A stretch of 64,000 bases of DNA from Candidatus Blochmannia vicinus (GTDB lineage Bacteria > Pseudomonadota > Gammaproteobacteria > Enterobacterales > Enterobacteriaceae): positions 124,001 through 188,000 of the forward strand of contig NZ_CP097763.1 in assembly GCF_023586525.1 (NCBI RefSeq), written 5' to 3'. Position numbers and translations under genes: made by a program. Below the pieces are notes generated by a model. The model did no database searches, was not told the DNA's origin, and worked only from the letters and a program-made list of their open reading frames with translations. Positions 10,024 to 19,677 of this stretch are shown here, piece after piece. Each line of letters opens with the position of its first letter. Within the stretch, counting starts at the first letter, position 1.

Positions 10024-10279
10024 AACAAAATAGACACAGCAATAACCACTATACACTTTTCGGATCTCTTCCAAAATTACTAAATTAACACATTAATACT
10101 ATATAGACTTTTCTCTACATATGGTTTTAAACTTTAAAATCAAGTACTATGTATTTCATATCAACAGTAAATTTGTATACCATGATACTCGCTGTTTATT
10201 TTTAAATATTCTTACCGCCCACCTTTATACCCTTTAATATCCTTAAATTATATTATAACATATATTTTACACACATACC

Positions 10280-10489
10280 TTACACTGTCGTCACATTAAC
10301 AGCTGATGGACCTTTATGTCCATCTTGAATTTCAAATTCTACATTTTGTCCTTCAGATAAAGTCTTAAATCCGTTTCCTTGAATAGCAGAAAAATGTACA
10401 AAAACATCTTTACTACCATCTGACGGTGTAATAAAACCAAAACCTTTAGACTCATTAAACCACTTTACTTGACCTTTAATTTTTGCCAT
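10280..10489 (-). CDS. cspC: Cold-shock-like RNA chaperone CspC
   Basis: 69-residue OB-fold single-stranded nucleic acid binder. RNP1 KGFGFI (15-20) and RNP2 VFVHF (29-33) are intact. The sequence differs from E. coli CspC at only a handful of positions, and the GNGFKTL and HKGPSAVNV segments favour CspC over CspE. AAAGGA lies upstream of ATG 10489. The near-identity in an AT-drifted genome indicates strong purifying selection. Confidence 0.97.
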   Translation of the reverse strand: MAKIKGQVKWFNESKGFGFITPSDGSKDVFVHFSAIQGNGFKTLSEGQNVEFEIQDGHKGPSAVNVTTV

Positions 10490-10902
10490 CTTACTTATTT
10501 CCTTTAGAGTGTTTACATTTGCCGTAACAGCGATTAAAAGACAAACCAGAGTTATTATTCTCGTGAAACATTCAAATAAGAGGAAATTATATTATTCATA
10601 CATAACAACACTTCTTTACTGAATTTATCAAAATACCACTTACATACGGAAGCATATCTCGGTTTACCTGATACTTCATCATATAATTGTATAATTATAT
10701 GATATTAATCAACAATATACATAAATTCCTTCATTTTTTAAGATCATTTTATATGAAGGATAGATATATTTACAAAAAAACTTAACTTATACAAGCCTTA
10801 TTTGCATAGTAACATTTATTTTTTATTTTGCAAATCATATGATGATTTCATTTATAAAAACCCATAAATCAATCATTTCATTAAATAAACAAAGAATATA
10901 AT
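10490..10902. other. Spacer upstream of cspC and downstream of htpX
   Basis: About 413 bp without genes. It holds an 11-bp perfect stem with 4-nt loop (10678-10688/10693-10703) about 190 nt before cspC. It also holds an 8-bp stem TCCTTCAT/ATGAAGGA (10727-10734/10753-10760) that could end htpX transcription. Both are short enough to be chance. Confidence 0.35.
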
Positions 10903-11844
10903 CTACTTAAAAAAATAAGACGACTTATTAAAATAAGTACCATGTTGCAATGCTTCTATCCGTTCATCTATAGATGGATGAGATGCAAATAAATCGCTTA
11001 TCAAACTATTTTTTTTTACACTATTAATATACAATGTAGCGATAATTCCATTAGATGTTTTAGACTCATGACTACGCTTTAATTCTTGTAAAGCAGAAAT
11101 CATATTTCTACATCCCACTAATTTAGCAGATCCAGCATCTGCATAAAATTCGCGATGACGAGAGAACCAAAATACAATCACGCTTGCAAACATTCCAAAT
11201 AAAATTTCTAAACAAGTAGACACAATAACATAAGTTAAAGAGCTATTTACATCTCCATGCTGATTATTATTAGTATCAAATTGTTCATTATCTTGATCCT
11301 GCATAAATGAAGTCCAATAACAAATTAATTTAGCAAGACTACGTGATATAAAAATAACGAAAGTGTTAACCACCCCTTGAATAAGAGTCATAGTAATCAT
11401 ATCACCAGAAGCAATATGATTCATTTCGTGAGCAATAACGGCTTCAATTGAAGCTTGCTGCATATTTTTCAAAAGACCACTACTAATTGCTATTAATGCC
11501 GCATTTTTTCTTGAACCCGTTGCAAAAGCATTCATATCTATAGAATCATAAATAGCTAGTTGTGGCGCAACAATATCTAATTTATGAGCCTGTTTATTTA
11601 TTATTTTCAATAACCAACTTTCCATATCATTAGACGCTTTATTAACAATTACACCATTAACTGCAGATAAAGCTGCAAATTTTGACAAAAATAAAGAAAT
11701 AATAGCACCACCAAAACCAAATATCCCAGCCATTCTGATCAATTCAAGAGTAGTAGAAGACCAAAACCCCAATAAACTCAGTATGCTACCAAATAATATC
11801 ATTACTGACAAATTGGTAATTACAAATAATATGATACGTACCAT
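10903..11844 (-). CDS. htpX: Membrane zinc metalloprotease HtpX
   Basis: Inner-membrane M48 protease that degrades damaged membrane proteins alongside FtsH. It has 313 residues (E. coli 293); the extra length is mainly a polar Asn/Gln-rich insert near residues 181-203. Two N-terminal transmembrane helices are followed by HExxH at His139, Glu140 and His143, and the third zinc ligand Glu232 in SRHREFYAD. AGAGGGAA precedes ATG 11844. It appears intact. Confidence 0.96.
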   Translation of the reverse strand: MVRIILFVITNLSVMILFGSILSLLGFWSSTTLELIRMAGIFGFGGAIISLFLSKFAALSAVNGVIVNKASNDMESWLLKIINKQAHKLDIVAPQLAIYDSIDMNAFATGSRKNAALIAISSGLLKNMQQASIEAVIAHEMNHIASGDMITMTLIQGVVNTFVIFISRSLAKLICYWTSFMQDQDNEQFDTNNNQHGDVNSSLTYVIVSTCLEILFGMFASVIVFWFSRHREFYADAGSAKLVGCRNMISALQELKRSHESKTSNGIIATLYINSVKKNSLISDLFASHPSIDERIEALQHGTYFNKSSYFFK

Positions 11845-12078
11845 AAAAATAATTTCCCTCTTTTACAAAGAACCCAACACATTCAGGCAATACTTTACCA
11901 TATATAATTACTCAATTTTAAATAATCTTTTACATAACACACATACTTGTATTTAAAAGAATCTATAATACCACTCCATTATATTATAAATATCTTTGTA
12001 TAAAAAACAAAAATATAAAAAATTTATTAATTAACAATATTAAAAAATTAACAATTACTGTAATGTATTAAGAATTAA

Positions 12079-13563
12079 CTACGTATGTAATTTATATTCA
12101 TTCCAAAACCGACCATCCTTAGCTATCATAGTCATTGACTCAACAGGCCCCCAAGTACCAGCTTGGTAAAGTTTTGGTACATTATTTTCCAACTCCCAAG
12201 ATTGTATGATAGAATCAACCCATTTCCAAGCTCCTTCTATTTCATCATGACGCACAAATAATACTTGAATCCCTCGCATTGTTTCTAATAATAAACGCTC
12301 ATATGCATCAACTATATGTTCTGGGCAAAAAGTTTTATAAAAACTTAAATTTAATTTAGTAGCTTGTAACCGATGCTTATGGCCTAATCCGGGTATTTTA
12401 TTTAAAATTTGAACATCTATCCCTTCGTTTGGTTGCAATCGAATGGTTAATTTGTTATTAGGCAAGTCTTGATATGAATCAGGAAATAAATTAATCACTG
12501 GTTTTTTAAAAAAAATTACAATTTCAGAATATTTAATTGGTAATCTCTTTCCAGTACGCAGATAAAATGGAACACCAGCCCAACGCCAGTTGTCTATATT
12601 AACACAAAGAGATACAAATGTCTCAGTATTACTACTCTTATTAGCTCCCTTTTCTTCTAAATAGCCTGGGACTGGCTTTCCATGAATAAACCCAGATGTG
12701 TACTGTCCACGAACTGTAACATTATGTACATGATTACCATCAATCTTCCGCAACGATTGAAGCACTTTAACTTTTTCATCTCGAATACAATCAGCGCTCA
12801 AATTCGATGGAGGTGACATAGCTATAATAGTCAAAATCTGTAATAAATGACTTTGTATCATATCACGCATTTGACCTATCGCATCAAAGTAACCCCAACG
12901 ACCTTCAATACCTACTTCTTCTGCTACAGTAATTTGCACATGATCAATAGTATTATTGTCCCAATTTGAAGAAAATAAATAATTTGCAAAACGTAATGCC
13001 AACAAATTTAAAACTGTTTCTTTTCCTAAATAATGATCAATACGATAAATTTGTTTCTCCTCAAAATATTCTGATATCTGCGCATTAATAACACGAGCAG
13101 AATCTAAATTAGTGCCCAATGGTTTTTCTATAACTATACGATTTGATTTTTTGTTTAATCCAATACTACTTAATCCCTTACATATAATACCAAAAGTGTC
13201 AGGAGGCGTAGCCAAATAATTTATTGTTGCCATATCTACATTCTGTAATTTATCTAATAAATGAACAAATCGTTCAGTCTGATGTACATCTAAATTGCAA
13301 AAATCAAGTCGTGCTCTAAAAATACACCATAAAGATTCATCAATAGGATCCAGCATAAATTTTTTTAAAGAAGCATATACAACTTCAATATACATAACAA
13401 GACTCCATTCTGCACGACCAACTCCTATAATACGTGTATCAGGATGAATAGCGCCTATTTTTTCTAATTGATATAATGATGGAAACAATTTTCTACGCGT
13501 TAAATCACCTTTAGTCCCAAAAATAATTAAATTACATGCTTGAGTAATAGATGTTGCTTGCAT
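12079..13563 (-). CDS. zwf: Glucose-6-phosphate 1-dehydrogenase
   Basis: First step of the oxidative pentose phosphate pathway, producing NADPH and 6-phosphogluconolactone. It has 494 residues (E. coli 491). The nucleotide-binding loop GTKGDLTRRK is at 16-25; the substrate-binding RIDHYLGKE signature is at 174-182. The C-terminal part is well conserved (TWGPVES). It works with gnd later in the window. AGAGAA precedes the ATG. Divergent from pykA across about 600 bp, as in enterics, where hexR lies between; no hexR is present here. Confidence 0.97.
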   Translation of the reverse strand: MQATSITQACNLIIFGTKGDLTRRKLFPSLYQLEKIGAIHPDTRIIGVGRAEWSLVMYIEVVYASLKKFMLDPIDESLWCIFRARLDFCNLDVHQTERFVHLLDKLQNVDMATINYLATPPDTFGIICKGLSSIGLNKKSNRIVIEKPLGTNLDSARVINAQISEYFEEKQIYRIDHYLGKETVLNLLALRFANYLFSSNWDNNTIDHVQITVAEEVGIEGRWGYFDAIGQMRDMIQSHLLQILTIIAMSPPSNLSADCIRDEKVKVLQSLRKIDGNHVHNVTVRGQYTSGFIHGKPVPGYLEEKGANKSSNTETFVSLCVNIDNWRWAGVPFYLRTGKRLPIKYSEIVIFFKKPVINLFPDSYQDLPNNKLTIRLQPNEGIDVQILNKIPGLGHKHRLQATKLNLSFYKTFCPEHIVDAYERLLLETMRGIQVLFVRHDEIEGAWKWVDSIIQSWELENNVPKLYQAGTWGPVESMTMIAKDGRFWNEYKLHT

Positions 13564-13834
13564 ATTCGTTCTCTAATATGTTAGTTTGTGATTATTATAT
13601 TTAATTACAATATAAACATAAGTGACTAAGAATAAACGTAAATATATCAATTAAACATCAATCAAAACCTCACAGAAACTTGGTGTCATATATGATATCT
13701 AATATTAATTACCTTTATATTTTCACAATATCAACATAATTTTAAAATATGCAATTAAAACTACGTATTTCAAAAACTTAATATTATTTAAATAACATCA
13801 CAAATAGGTTTAATGCCTACCCATGATAATCAAA

Positions 13835-13861
13835 TTGACATATTACAAGTTTATTCATAAT
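13835..13861 (+). promoter_or_regulatory. Candidate promoter upstream of pykA
   Basis: An exact TTGACA (13835-13840) is followed after 15 bp by CATAAT (13856-13861, 5/6 to the -10 consensus). The spacing is shorter than optimal. It lies about 300 bp upstream of pykA, so it would give a long leader containing the hairpin. Confidence 0.28.
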
Positions 13862-14088
13862 TGAAGAATTTATTTATCTTAAAGATAATAATAGTATCTG
13901 GTTGCAACTAAAACATTTATATGTTTATCTAACATAGTTAATTATGGGATTCTAATATTAGATTTAGTTATGCACTTACACTGTTAATATTTCCTATGAA
14001 TATCAATAGATTATTTTATAAATCTTTAAAATAGGTACTATACTATGTATACAGCTACCATAATAACATATTAAAATTTAATGTAAAA

Positions 14089-14148
14089 TAATGCAAATTA
14101 TCATACATTAATAATATGATGATTATTAATGTATGATAATTTGCATTA
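14089..14148. repeat. Perfect 27-bp inverted repeat in the pykA leader
   Basis: Arms 14089-14115 and 14122-14148 are exact reverse complements with a 6-nt loop. The repeat ends 19 nt before the pykA ATG and leaves the Shine-Dalgarno TAAGGA (14156-14161) free. It lies between divergent genes, so it is not a conventional end-of-operon terminator. TTTTA follows the stem on the minus strand. It could be an mRNA leader stem for pykA or a barrier to antisense transcription. Confidence 0.75.
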
Positions 14149-14167
14149 AAATTCATAAGGAATTATT

Positions 14168-15613
14168 ATGCCTCACCAAATGAGAAGAACTAAAATTATC
14201 GCTACTCTAGGACCCGCTACAGATAAAGATAATAACCTTGAAAAAATAATTGTTTCAGGAGCAAATATAGTACGACTTAACTTTTCTCACGGAGAAACAA
14301 AAGAGCATTTTATCCGCGCAAAAAAAGTACGTGAAATTGCTTCAAAACTAAGTAAGTACGTCGCTATTCTTGGAGATTTACAAGGTCCTAAAATCCGTAT
14401 CTCAACTTTTGAAGATAATAAAATATATTTAAAATCTGGAGATAACTTTTTAATTGATACTATGCTGACAAACAACATAGGTGATCATAAATGCGTAGGT
14501 GTTGATTATGAAGAATTGGCACAAGACGTACGTTCAGGAGATTTACTTCTATTAGACGATGGGAAAATTAAATTAAAAGTAATAACAATTCATAATACCA
14601 AAATCTATACTAAAGTAATTATTGGAGGTATATTATCTAATAACAAAGGACTAAATAAATTAGGAGGCGGACTTTCAGCAAAAGTACTAACACATAAAGA
14701 TAAAGTAGACATTATAACTGCAGCTCAAATTGGAGTTGACTACTTAGCAATATCATTTCCACGCAGCAGTATAGATTTAAATTTTGCGCGAAAATTAGTT
14801 GTAGATGCTGGTAGTCATGCAAAAATTGTTTCTAAAATAGAACGCGCAGAAGTGGTAGCGTCTGATGAAACAATAGATGATATTATTCATGCATCGGATG
14901 CAGTCATGGTAGCTCGAGGAGATTTAGGAGTAGAAATTGGAGAACCAGAGCTAGTCGGTGTTCAAAAAAAAATAATAAAAAGAGCATGCGCTCTTAATCG
15001 AGCAGTTATTACTGCAACCCAAATGATGGAATCTATGGTGCATAATTCTATGCCTACTCGCGCAGAAGTAATGGACGTGGCTAATGCAGTATTGGATGGT
15101 ACTGATGCAGTTATGTTATCTGCTGAAACTGCTATAGGTCAATATCCATCTGAAACTGTAGCAACTGTTGCAAATATATGCCTAGGCGCGGAAAAAATTT
15201 CAAACGTAAATTTTTTAACACACACCAATCAAAAAAAAAAATTTAACAACGTCGAAGAAATTATAGCCATGTCGGCAATGTATACTGCTAATCACTTAGA
15301 AGGAGTAAGTGCTGTTATCGCTCTAACTGAATTTGAAAACACTACGTTATTAATGTCTCGTATCAACTCAAAATTACCTATTTTTGCATTGTCCCAACAC
15401 AAACATACCTTAAATATAGTCACTCTTTACAAAGGAGTCATTCCTATTTATTTTAATCGAACAGGCGATAATGTGATAGATGCCAAATATGCTAGAAATT
15501 TATTACGTGATAAAGGATTTCTTATTTCTGGAGAATTAGTAGTAATGATACAAAATGACGCATACAATAAATGTGATATGATGAATATAAGCCATATCTT
15601 ACAAGTAGAATAA
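14168..15613 (+). CDS. pykA: Pyruvate kinase II
   Basis: Last step of glycolysis: phosphoenolpyruvate plus ADP to pyruvate plus ATP. It has 481 residues (E. coli PykA 480), and similarity throughout is to PykA rather than Pyk[13 protein letters not shown], the [11 protein letters not shown] block, catalytic Lys in [10 protein letters not shown] and metal-binding ARGDLGVE are present. An 11-nt run of A at 15231-15241 lies in frame in the coding sequence. TAAGGA precedes the ATG, just beyond the long hairpin. Confidence 0.97.
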   Translation: MPHQMRRTKIIATLGPATDKDNNLEKIIVSGANIVRLNFSHGETKEHFIRAKKVREIASKLSKYVAILGDLQGPKIRISTFEDNKIYLKSGDNFLIDTMLTNNIGDHKCVGVDYEELAQDVRSGDLLLLDDGKIKLKVITIHNTKIYTKVIIGGILSNNKGLNKLGGGLSAKVLTHKDKVDIITAAQIGVDYLAISFPRSSIDLNFARKLVVDAGSHAKIVSKIERAEVVASDETIDDIIHASDAVMVARGDLGVEIGEPELVGVQKKIIKRACALNRAVITATQMMESMVHNSMPTRAEVMDVANAVLDGTDAVMLSAETAIGQYPSETVATVANICLGAEKISNVNFLTHTNQKKKFNNVEEIIAMSAMYTANHLEGVSAVIALTEFENTTLLMSRINSKLPIFALSQHKHTLNIVTLYKGVIPIYFNRTGDNVIDAKYARNLLRDKGFLISGELVVMIQNDAYNKCDMMNISHILQVE

Positions 15614-15651
15614 TGCTTCTTATTTCAATATCCCTGACAATTAATTTAAAA

Positions 15652-15672
15652 TTGAATACATCACGTATTCAA
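15652..15672. terminator. Possible small hairpin between convergent pykA and mepM
   Basis: TTGAATAC (15652-15659) pairs with GTATTCAA (15665-15672) across a 5-nt loop. There is no downstream T-run, so terminator activity is doubtful. Confidence 0.3.
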
Positions 15673-15737
15673 GATATAATGCTTACTTATCATTAAACTC
15701 AGATTCTGGCTATTGATCACAGATCACAAAAATATAT

Positions 15738-17099
15738 CTAATCAAAACATAGTTTTGGAATAATATCTTTTATTTGATTTAAATATATTATGCGTTCATT
15801 TCCTGATAACTTATCAATATTTAAAATCTTAGTAGTTAATGGATTCACAGGACGATGATTAATCCATATTTCAAAATGCAAATGCGGACCTGTTGATCGA
15901 CCTGTATTACCAGATAATGCTATATTGTCGCCTCGTTTAACTTTTTGTCCAGGTATAACCAGTAATTTTTTCAAATGCATATATCGAGTTATACAATGGC
16001 AGCCGTGTTTAATTGCTATATAATTGCCAGCAATTTTACTATATGTACTTACAATGACTTCTCCATCTCCTACCGAAAAAACCGGAGTACCAATGGGAAC
16101 AGCAAAATCAACTCCAGCATGAGGGGATACTTGTCCAGTTACAGGATTTAATCTGTTTAAATTAAAATTAGAAGATATACGAAATGGTTTTAAGGTAGGA
16201 AAACGTATAAAACTGCCTTCTAGGCTTACAGCCTCACGGTCATAAAATTTACCATTATTTGCGCGAAATATGTAATAGTTTTTACCAGACGTATACAATC
16301 TTGCTCCAAGTAATTTACTTTCAACATTATAGCTTCTATCCATCATTGTCGATATTAATACCGCAAATCTATCCCCTTGACGCAATTTTCGAAAATCTAA
16401 TTGATATTGTAATGCATTACTTATATCTATAATATAATTTTCTTCTATACCTAAAGAACGAGCACTATCAATAAATGTTCCATTTAATTCACCTGTAAAT
16501 AAAATTGCAGGATATAAACTATTATTTAATTGATTTAAAATTCTAATAATACCTTCTGTAAAACTAGCATGCATCCGATTATATACGCGAATTTCCTGTG
16601 GAAAAATATTCCAAACTAAACATTGTAATTTTTTTTTCGTAATCATCATCCAAGAAAGTATTTGTCCCGCTTCTAACTTCCTAAGTATTGGATATTGTTG
16701 TAATAAAAGCGAAACACCAGAAGAGTCAATACCATCACTACTATATTTCTTTAAAATTTCACTCAAAACATCACCTTGACATACTATATGATTATATACA
16801 TTTATTTCTTTCGATAATTTGTTAAGATATAAGTGTTTCTTTAAAATATCAAAATAGACCATCGCACTATTGAAAAATTTTTTATTTTTTATAATTTCAG
16901 ATTGATGAGACTCATCTTTCTTAAGATAAAATTCCTTATTATAATTTTTTTTACTTTTATTTAATAATGTACACGGGATAAAAAATTTCCAAATGGTCAT
17001 AACTATGATAATTAATAGCAATATAGATGACATTATAAAATAACACTTATGCACATAACGATATAATAACTTAATAGAACGAACTATAATACTACACAC
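15738..17099 (-). CDS. mepM: Murein DD-endopeptidase MepM
   Basis: Cleaves D-Ala-mDAP peptide crosslinks to let peptidoglycan expand. It has 453 residues (E. coli 440). It has an N-terminal signal anchor (about 24-42), a LysM-like region (about 105-150, CQGDVLSEIL), and a C-terminal M23/LytM domain with zinc ligands His327, Asp331 and His408 plus catalytic His375 and His406 (PHAGVDF, RYMHL, HLHFE). The start could be Met1 or Met23; I keep the longer form. The middle region is more diverged than the catalytic domain. Its znu neighbours from E. coli are absent. Confidence 0.94.
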   Translation of the reverse strand: MCSIIVRSIKLLYRYVHKCYFIMSSILLLIIIVMTIWKFFIPCTLLNKSKKNYNKEFYLKKDESHQSEIIKNKKFFNSAMVYFDILKKHLYLNKLSKEINVYNHIVCQGDVLSEILKKYSSDGIDSSGVSLLLQQYPILRKLEAGQILSWMMITKKKLQCLVWNIFPQEIRVYNRMHASFTEGIIRILNQLNNSLYPAILFTGELNGTFIDSARSLGIEENYIIDISNALQYQLDFRKLRQGDRFAVLISTMMDRSYNVESKLLGARLYTSGKNYYIFRANNGKFYDREAVSLEGSFIRFPTLKPFRISSNFNLNRLNPVTGQVSPHAGVDFAVPIGTPVFSVGDGEVIVSTYSKIAGNYIAIKHGCHCITRYMHLKKLLVIPGQKVKRGDNIALSGNTGRSTGPHLHFEIWINHRPVNPLTTKILNIDKLSGNERIIYLNQIKDIIPKLCFD

Positions 17100-17384
17100 T
17101 AATTAATTGCCTTATATTATGATTTCTAACAAATAGAATAATTCTTAAAAAACTAAAAGAAAATATAAACGAAAATAAAACTCTAATATTAACAAATACT
17201 ACCTTTAAAAATCACATTGCCTAAAAATCTATCCAAAATAACATAAACACTAAATATTCTATTTATTACTTTTATATTTTAAAACATCTAAAACAGCCTT
17301 CTTAAACACTTTTTAAAATATAATTAACAAATGTACCACATAAAGTACTATGATACTAATATCACAAACACCTGATTACTTATA

Positions 17385-19106
17385 TCAATCAGGTGCATTA
17401 ACCATTAAATCTATCGCTGCTGTAGTTTTGGGAAACGCAATAACCTCTCGAATACTCTTGACTCCAGTTAATAACATAGCTAACCGATCTAAACCAAATG
17501 CTAAACCAGCATGAGGAGGCGCTCCATATTTCAAAGCATTCATTAAATGCCCAAATTTTTCTTGCTGTTCATTTCTAGTAATACCTAAAATATTGAACAC
17601 TGCTTGTTGCACATCAAATGAATGAATACGAACTGATCCGCTGCCAATTTCGCACCCATTAACAACCATATCATAAGCCTCTGAAGTCACTAATAACGGA
17701 TCTTTTTGTAACGTGTAAATATCACAATTTTTTGGAGAAGTAAAAATGTGATGCATAGATACAAGTTCACCGTAGCTATTTTTTTTAAACATTGGAAAGT
17801 CTATTATCCATAAAGGAGCCCAAGAATCCTTTTTAATCAAACAAAGATCATGGCCTAACTTAGATCTTAAAGGGCTTAATATTTGCGTAATAGATTTGTT
17901 TTGATCCTCACTAAATCCAAAAAATAAAATATCACCATTTTTAGTATTAGTTTTTTCTAAAATCAAATCCAATACCGAATTATTTAAAAAGTCAAGAACT
18001 GATTCATTACTTTCCTTTTTAAGGCTACCATTATTATATCGAACCTTAATCCACATTAATTCCCGCAAACCACATTTTTTAGCATAGTAAACATATTCAT
18101 CAATCTGTCTTTTCGTCAGTGTACTGCCATTAGTCACTTTCATAACTACTACCTGAATATCAATATTATTTGTGCGAATAAAAGACAACCTATTTTGGCC
18201 TGACTTAAACAAATATGATATATCAATCATTTCTATTGGATTTCTTAAATCTGGAGTATCAGATCCAAAACGTTGAATTACTTCAGAATACGTTAACTGA
18301 GGAAACGTTCCTAATTCTACATTTAAAATTTCGCGCCAGATAATACGAATAAAAATCTCCATAAGTTCTCTCACTTTTTGTGCAGACATAAAAGAAGCTT
18401 CAATATCTATTTGAGTAAACTCTGGTTGACGATCCGAACGTAAATCCTCATCTCTAAAACATTTAGTAATTTGATAATACCTATCAAATCCAGCAACCAT
18501 TAATAATTGCTTAAATATCTGAGGTGACTGAGGCAAGGCGTAATTTTTACCTATATGCAATCTACTAGGTACAATGTAATTACGTGAGCCTTCTGGAGTA
18601 ACTTTTGTTAATATTGGTGTTTCAACATTTAAAAATCCTTCCAATTCCATAAAACGATGAACAATTGATATAATACGCGATCGAGTTTTCATTCGATGTA
18701 GCATCACTGGGCGTCTTAAATCAAGATAACGATATTTTAATCTATTTTCTTCAATATTATTATGATTAATATCTAATGGTAATGGCTCAGAAGTATTAAG
18801 AATAGTGAAAGTTTTTGCAACTATTTCAATAGCACCAGTAGATATATTGCTATTGATTTGATTTTTAGGTCGTGCGCGAACCATTCCTATTAACTGGATA
18901 CAAAATTCTTGTTTCAATGTAGTTGCAGATATACGCATTTTTTTGTTATCACTAACATCGAAATATACTTGTATATGTCCTTCTCTATCACGTAAATCAA
19001 TAAATATTAACCCACCAAGATTACGATATTTACTTATCCAACCACATAACGTAACTTCCAATCCCACATGAGACAAATTTAATTGACCACAATATGCAGT
19101 GCGCAT
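17385..19106 (-). CDS. aspS: Aspartyl-tRNA synthetase
   Basis: Class IIb synthetase charging tRNA-Asp. I start at ATG 19106, which has GAGGGA upstream and gives MRTAYCGQL as in orthologues; an upstream in-frame ATG (19124) is less likely. This gives 573 residues against 590 in E. coli, the shortfall being at the C-terminus. The OB-fold anticodon domain is N-terminal; class II motif 2 (FRDED) and motif 3 (GLAFGLDRL) are intact. The HHPFT loop reads HHIFT here, a change at a normally conserved Pro. Confidence 0.96.
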   Translation of the reverse strand: MRTAYCGQLNLSHVGLEVTLCGWISKYRNLGGLIFIDLRDREGHIQVYFDVSDNKKMRISATTLKQEFCIQLIGMVRARPKNQINSNISTGAIEIVAKTFTILNTSEPLPLDINHNNIEENRLKYRYLDLRRPVMLHRMKTRSRIISIVHRFMELEGFLNVETPILTKVTPEGSRNYIVPSRLHIGKNYALPQSPQIFKQLLMVAGFDRYYQITKCFRDEDLRSDRQPEFTQIDIEASFMSAQKVRELMEIFIRIIWREILNVELGTFPQLTYSEVIQRFGSDTPDLRNPIEMIDISYLFKSGQNRLSFIRTNNIDIQVVVMKVTNGSTLTKRQIDEYVYYAKKCGLRELMWIKVRYNNGSLKKESNESVLDFLNNSVLDLILEKTNTKNGDILFFGFSEDQNKSITQILSPLRSKLGHDLCLIKKDSWAPLWIIDFPMFKKNSYGELVSMHHIFTSPKNCDIYTLQKDPLLVTSEAYDMVVNGCEIGSGSVRIHSFDVQQAVFNILGITRNEQQEKFGHLMNALKYGAPPHAGLAFGLDRLAMLLTGVKSIREVIAFPKTTAAIDLMVNAPD

Positions 19107-19677
19107 ATAAATCCCTCTACTCATGAATATCTAATTGCATAAAATATATTTCTATAAAATTCATACAAATAAAATCATTATCTGATATTATATTAATCAT
19201 TTCCTTAAAACTAAAGAATACTCATTCTGAACTATACTTAAATTTATTAAAGTTAATTGTAACTTATGTTGAACATGTTGATGAAATAATATCCTTAATA
19301 CTTAATAAAATTAAGTACATAATTTTGATTAATACAAATTATATATATTTTATTTAAAATTATATATTTTTATAAAATTATAATATAAAACAATTTAATT
19401 AAAACTAGAATAAATTCTCCATCAAAAACAAAACTTAAAATATTTAATTCTTAGCAAATAAAGCACGTTATATTGCCTATATGCACAACTATTATTTTCA
19501 TTAGTTTTCAAAATAATTTTACATAACTTAATTATCATCCAACATAACGAATATATTTAATAAGTAGAACATAACCTGAAAATCATATTCGCAATTATAA
19601 AATAAATTTGTAATTTACATCATTGAAAATTAATATATTATCTAATACTATTAGATAATATATTCTTAAATGTTTAT
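19107..19677. other. Divergent spacer between aspS and argS
   Basis: About 570 bp, very AT-rich, no coding signal. It ends in a hairpin directly before argS (19632-19664). Confidence 0.4.
19632..19664. repeat. 15-bp inverted repeat just upstream of argS
   Basis: Arms 19632-19646 and 19650-19664 are exact reverse complements with a 3-nt loop. The repeat ends 13 nt before the argS ATG and covers where a ribosome binding site would be. At this A/T content a 15-bp stem could arise by chance somewhere in the window, so its meaning is open. Confidence 0.5.

Larger units (their letters stand above)
13564..14167. other. Divergent spacer between zwf and pykA
   Basis: About 600 bp in which the E. coli regulator gene hexR would lie; I see no reading frame or recognisable remnant of it. 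It contains a candidate promoter (13835-13861) and a 27-bp perfect hairpin (14089-14148) directly before pykA. Confidence 0.45.
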
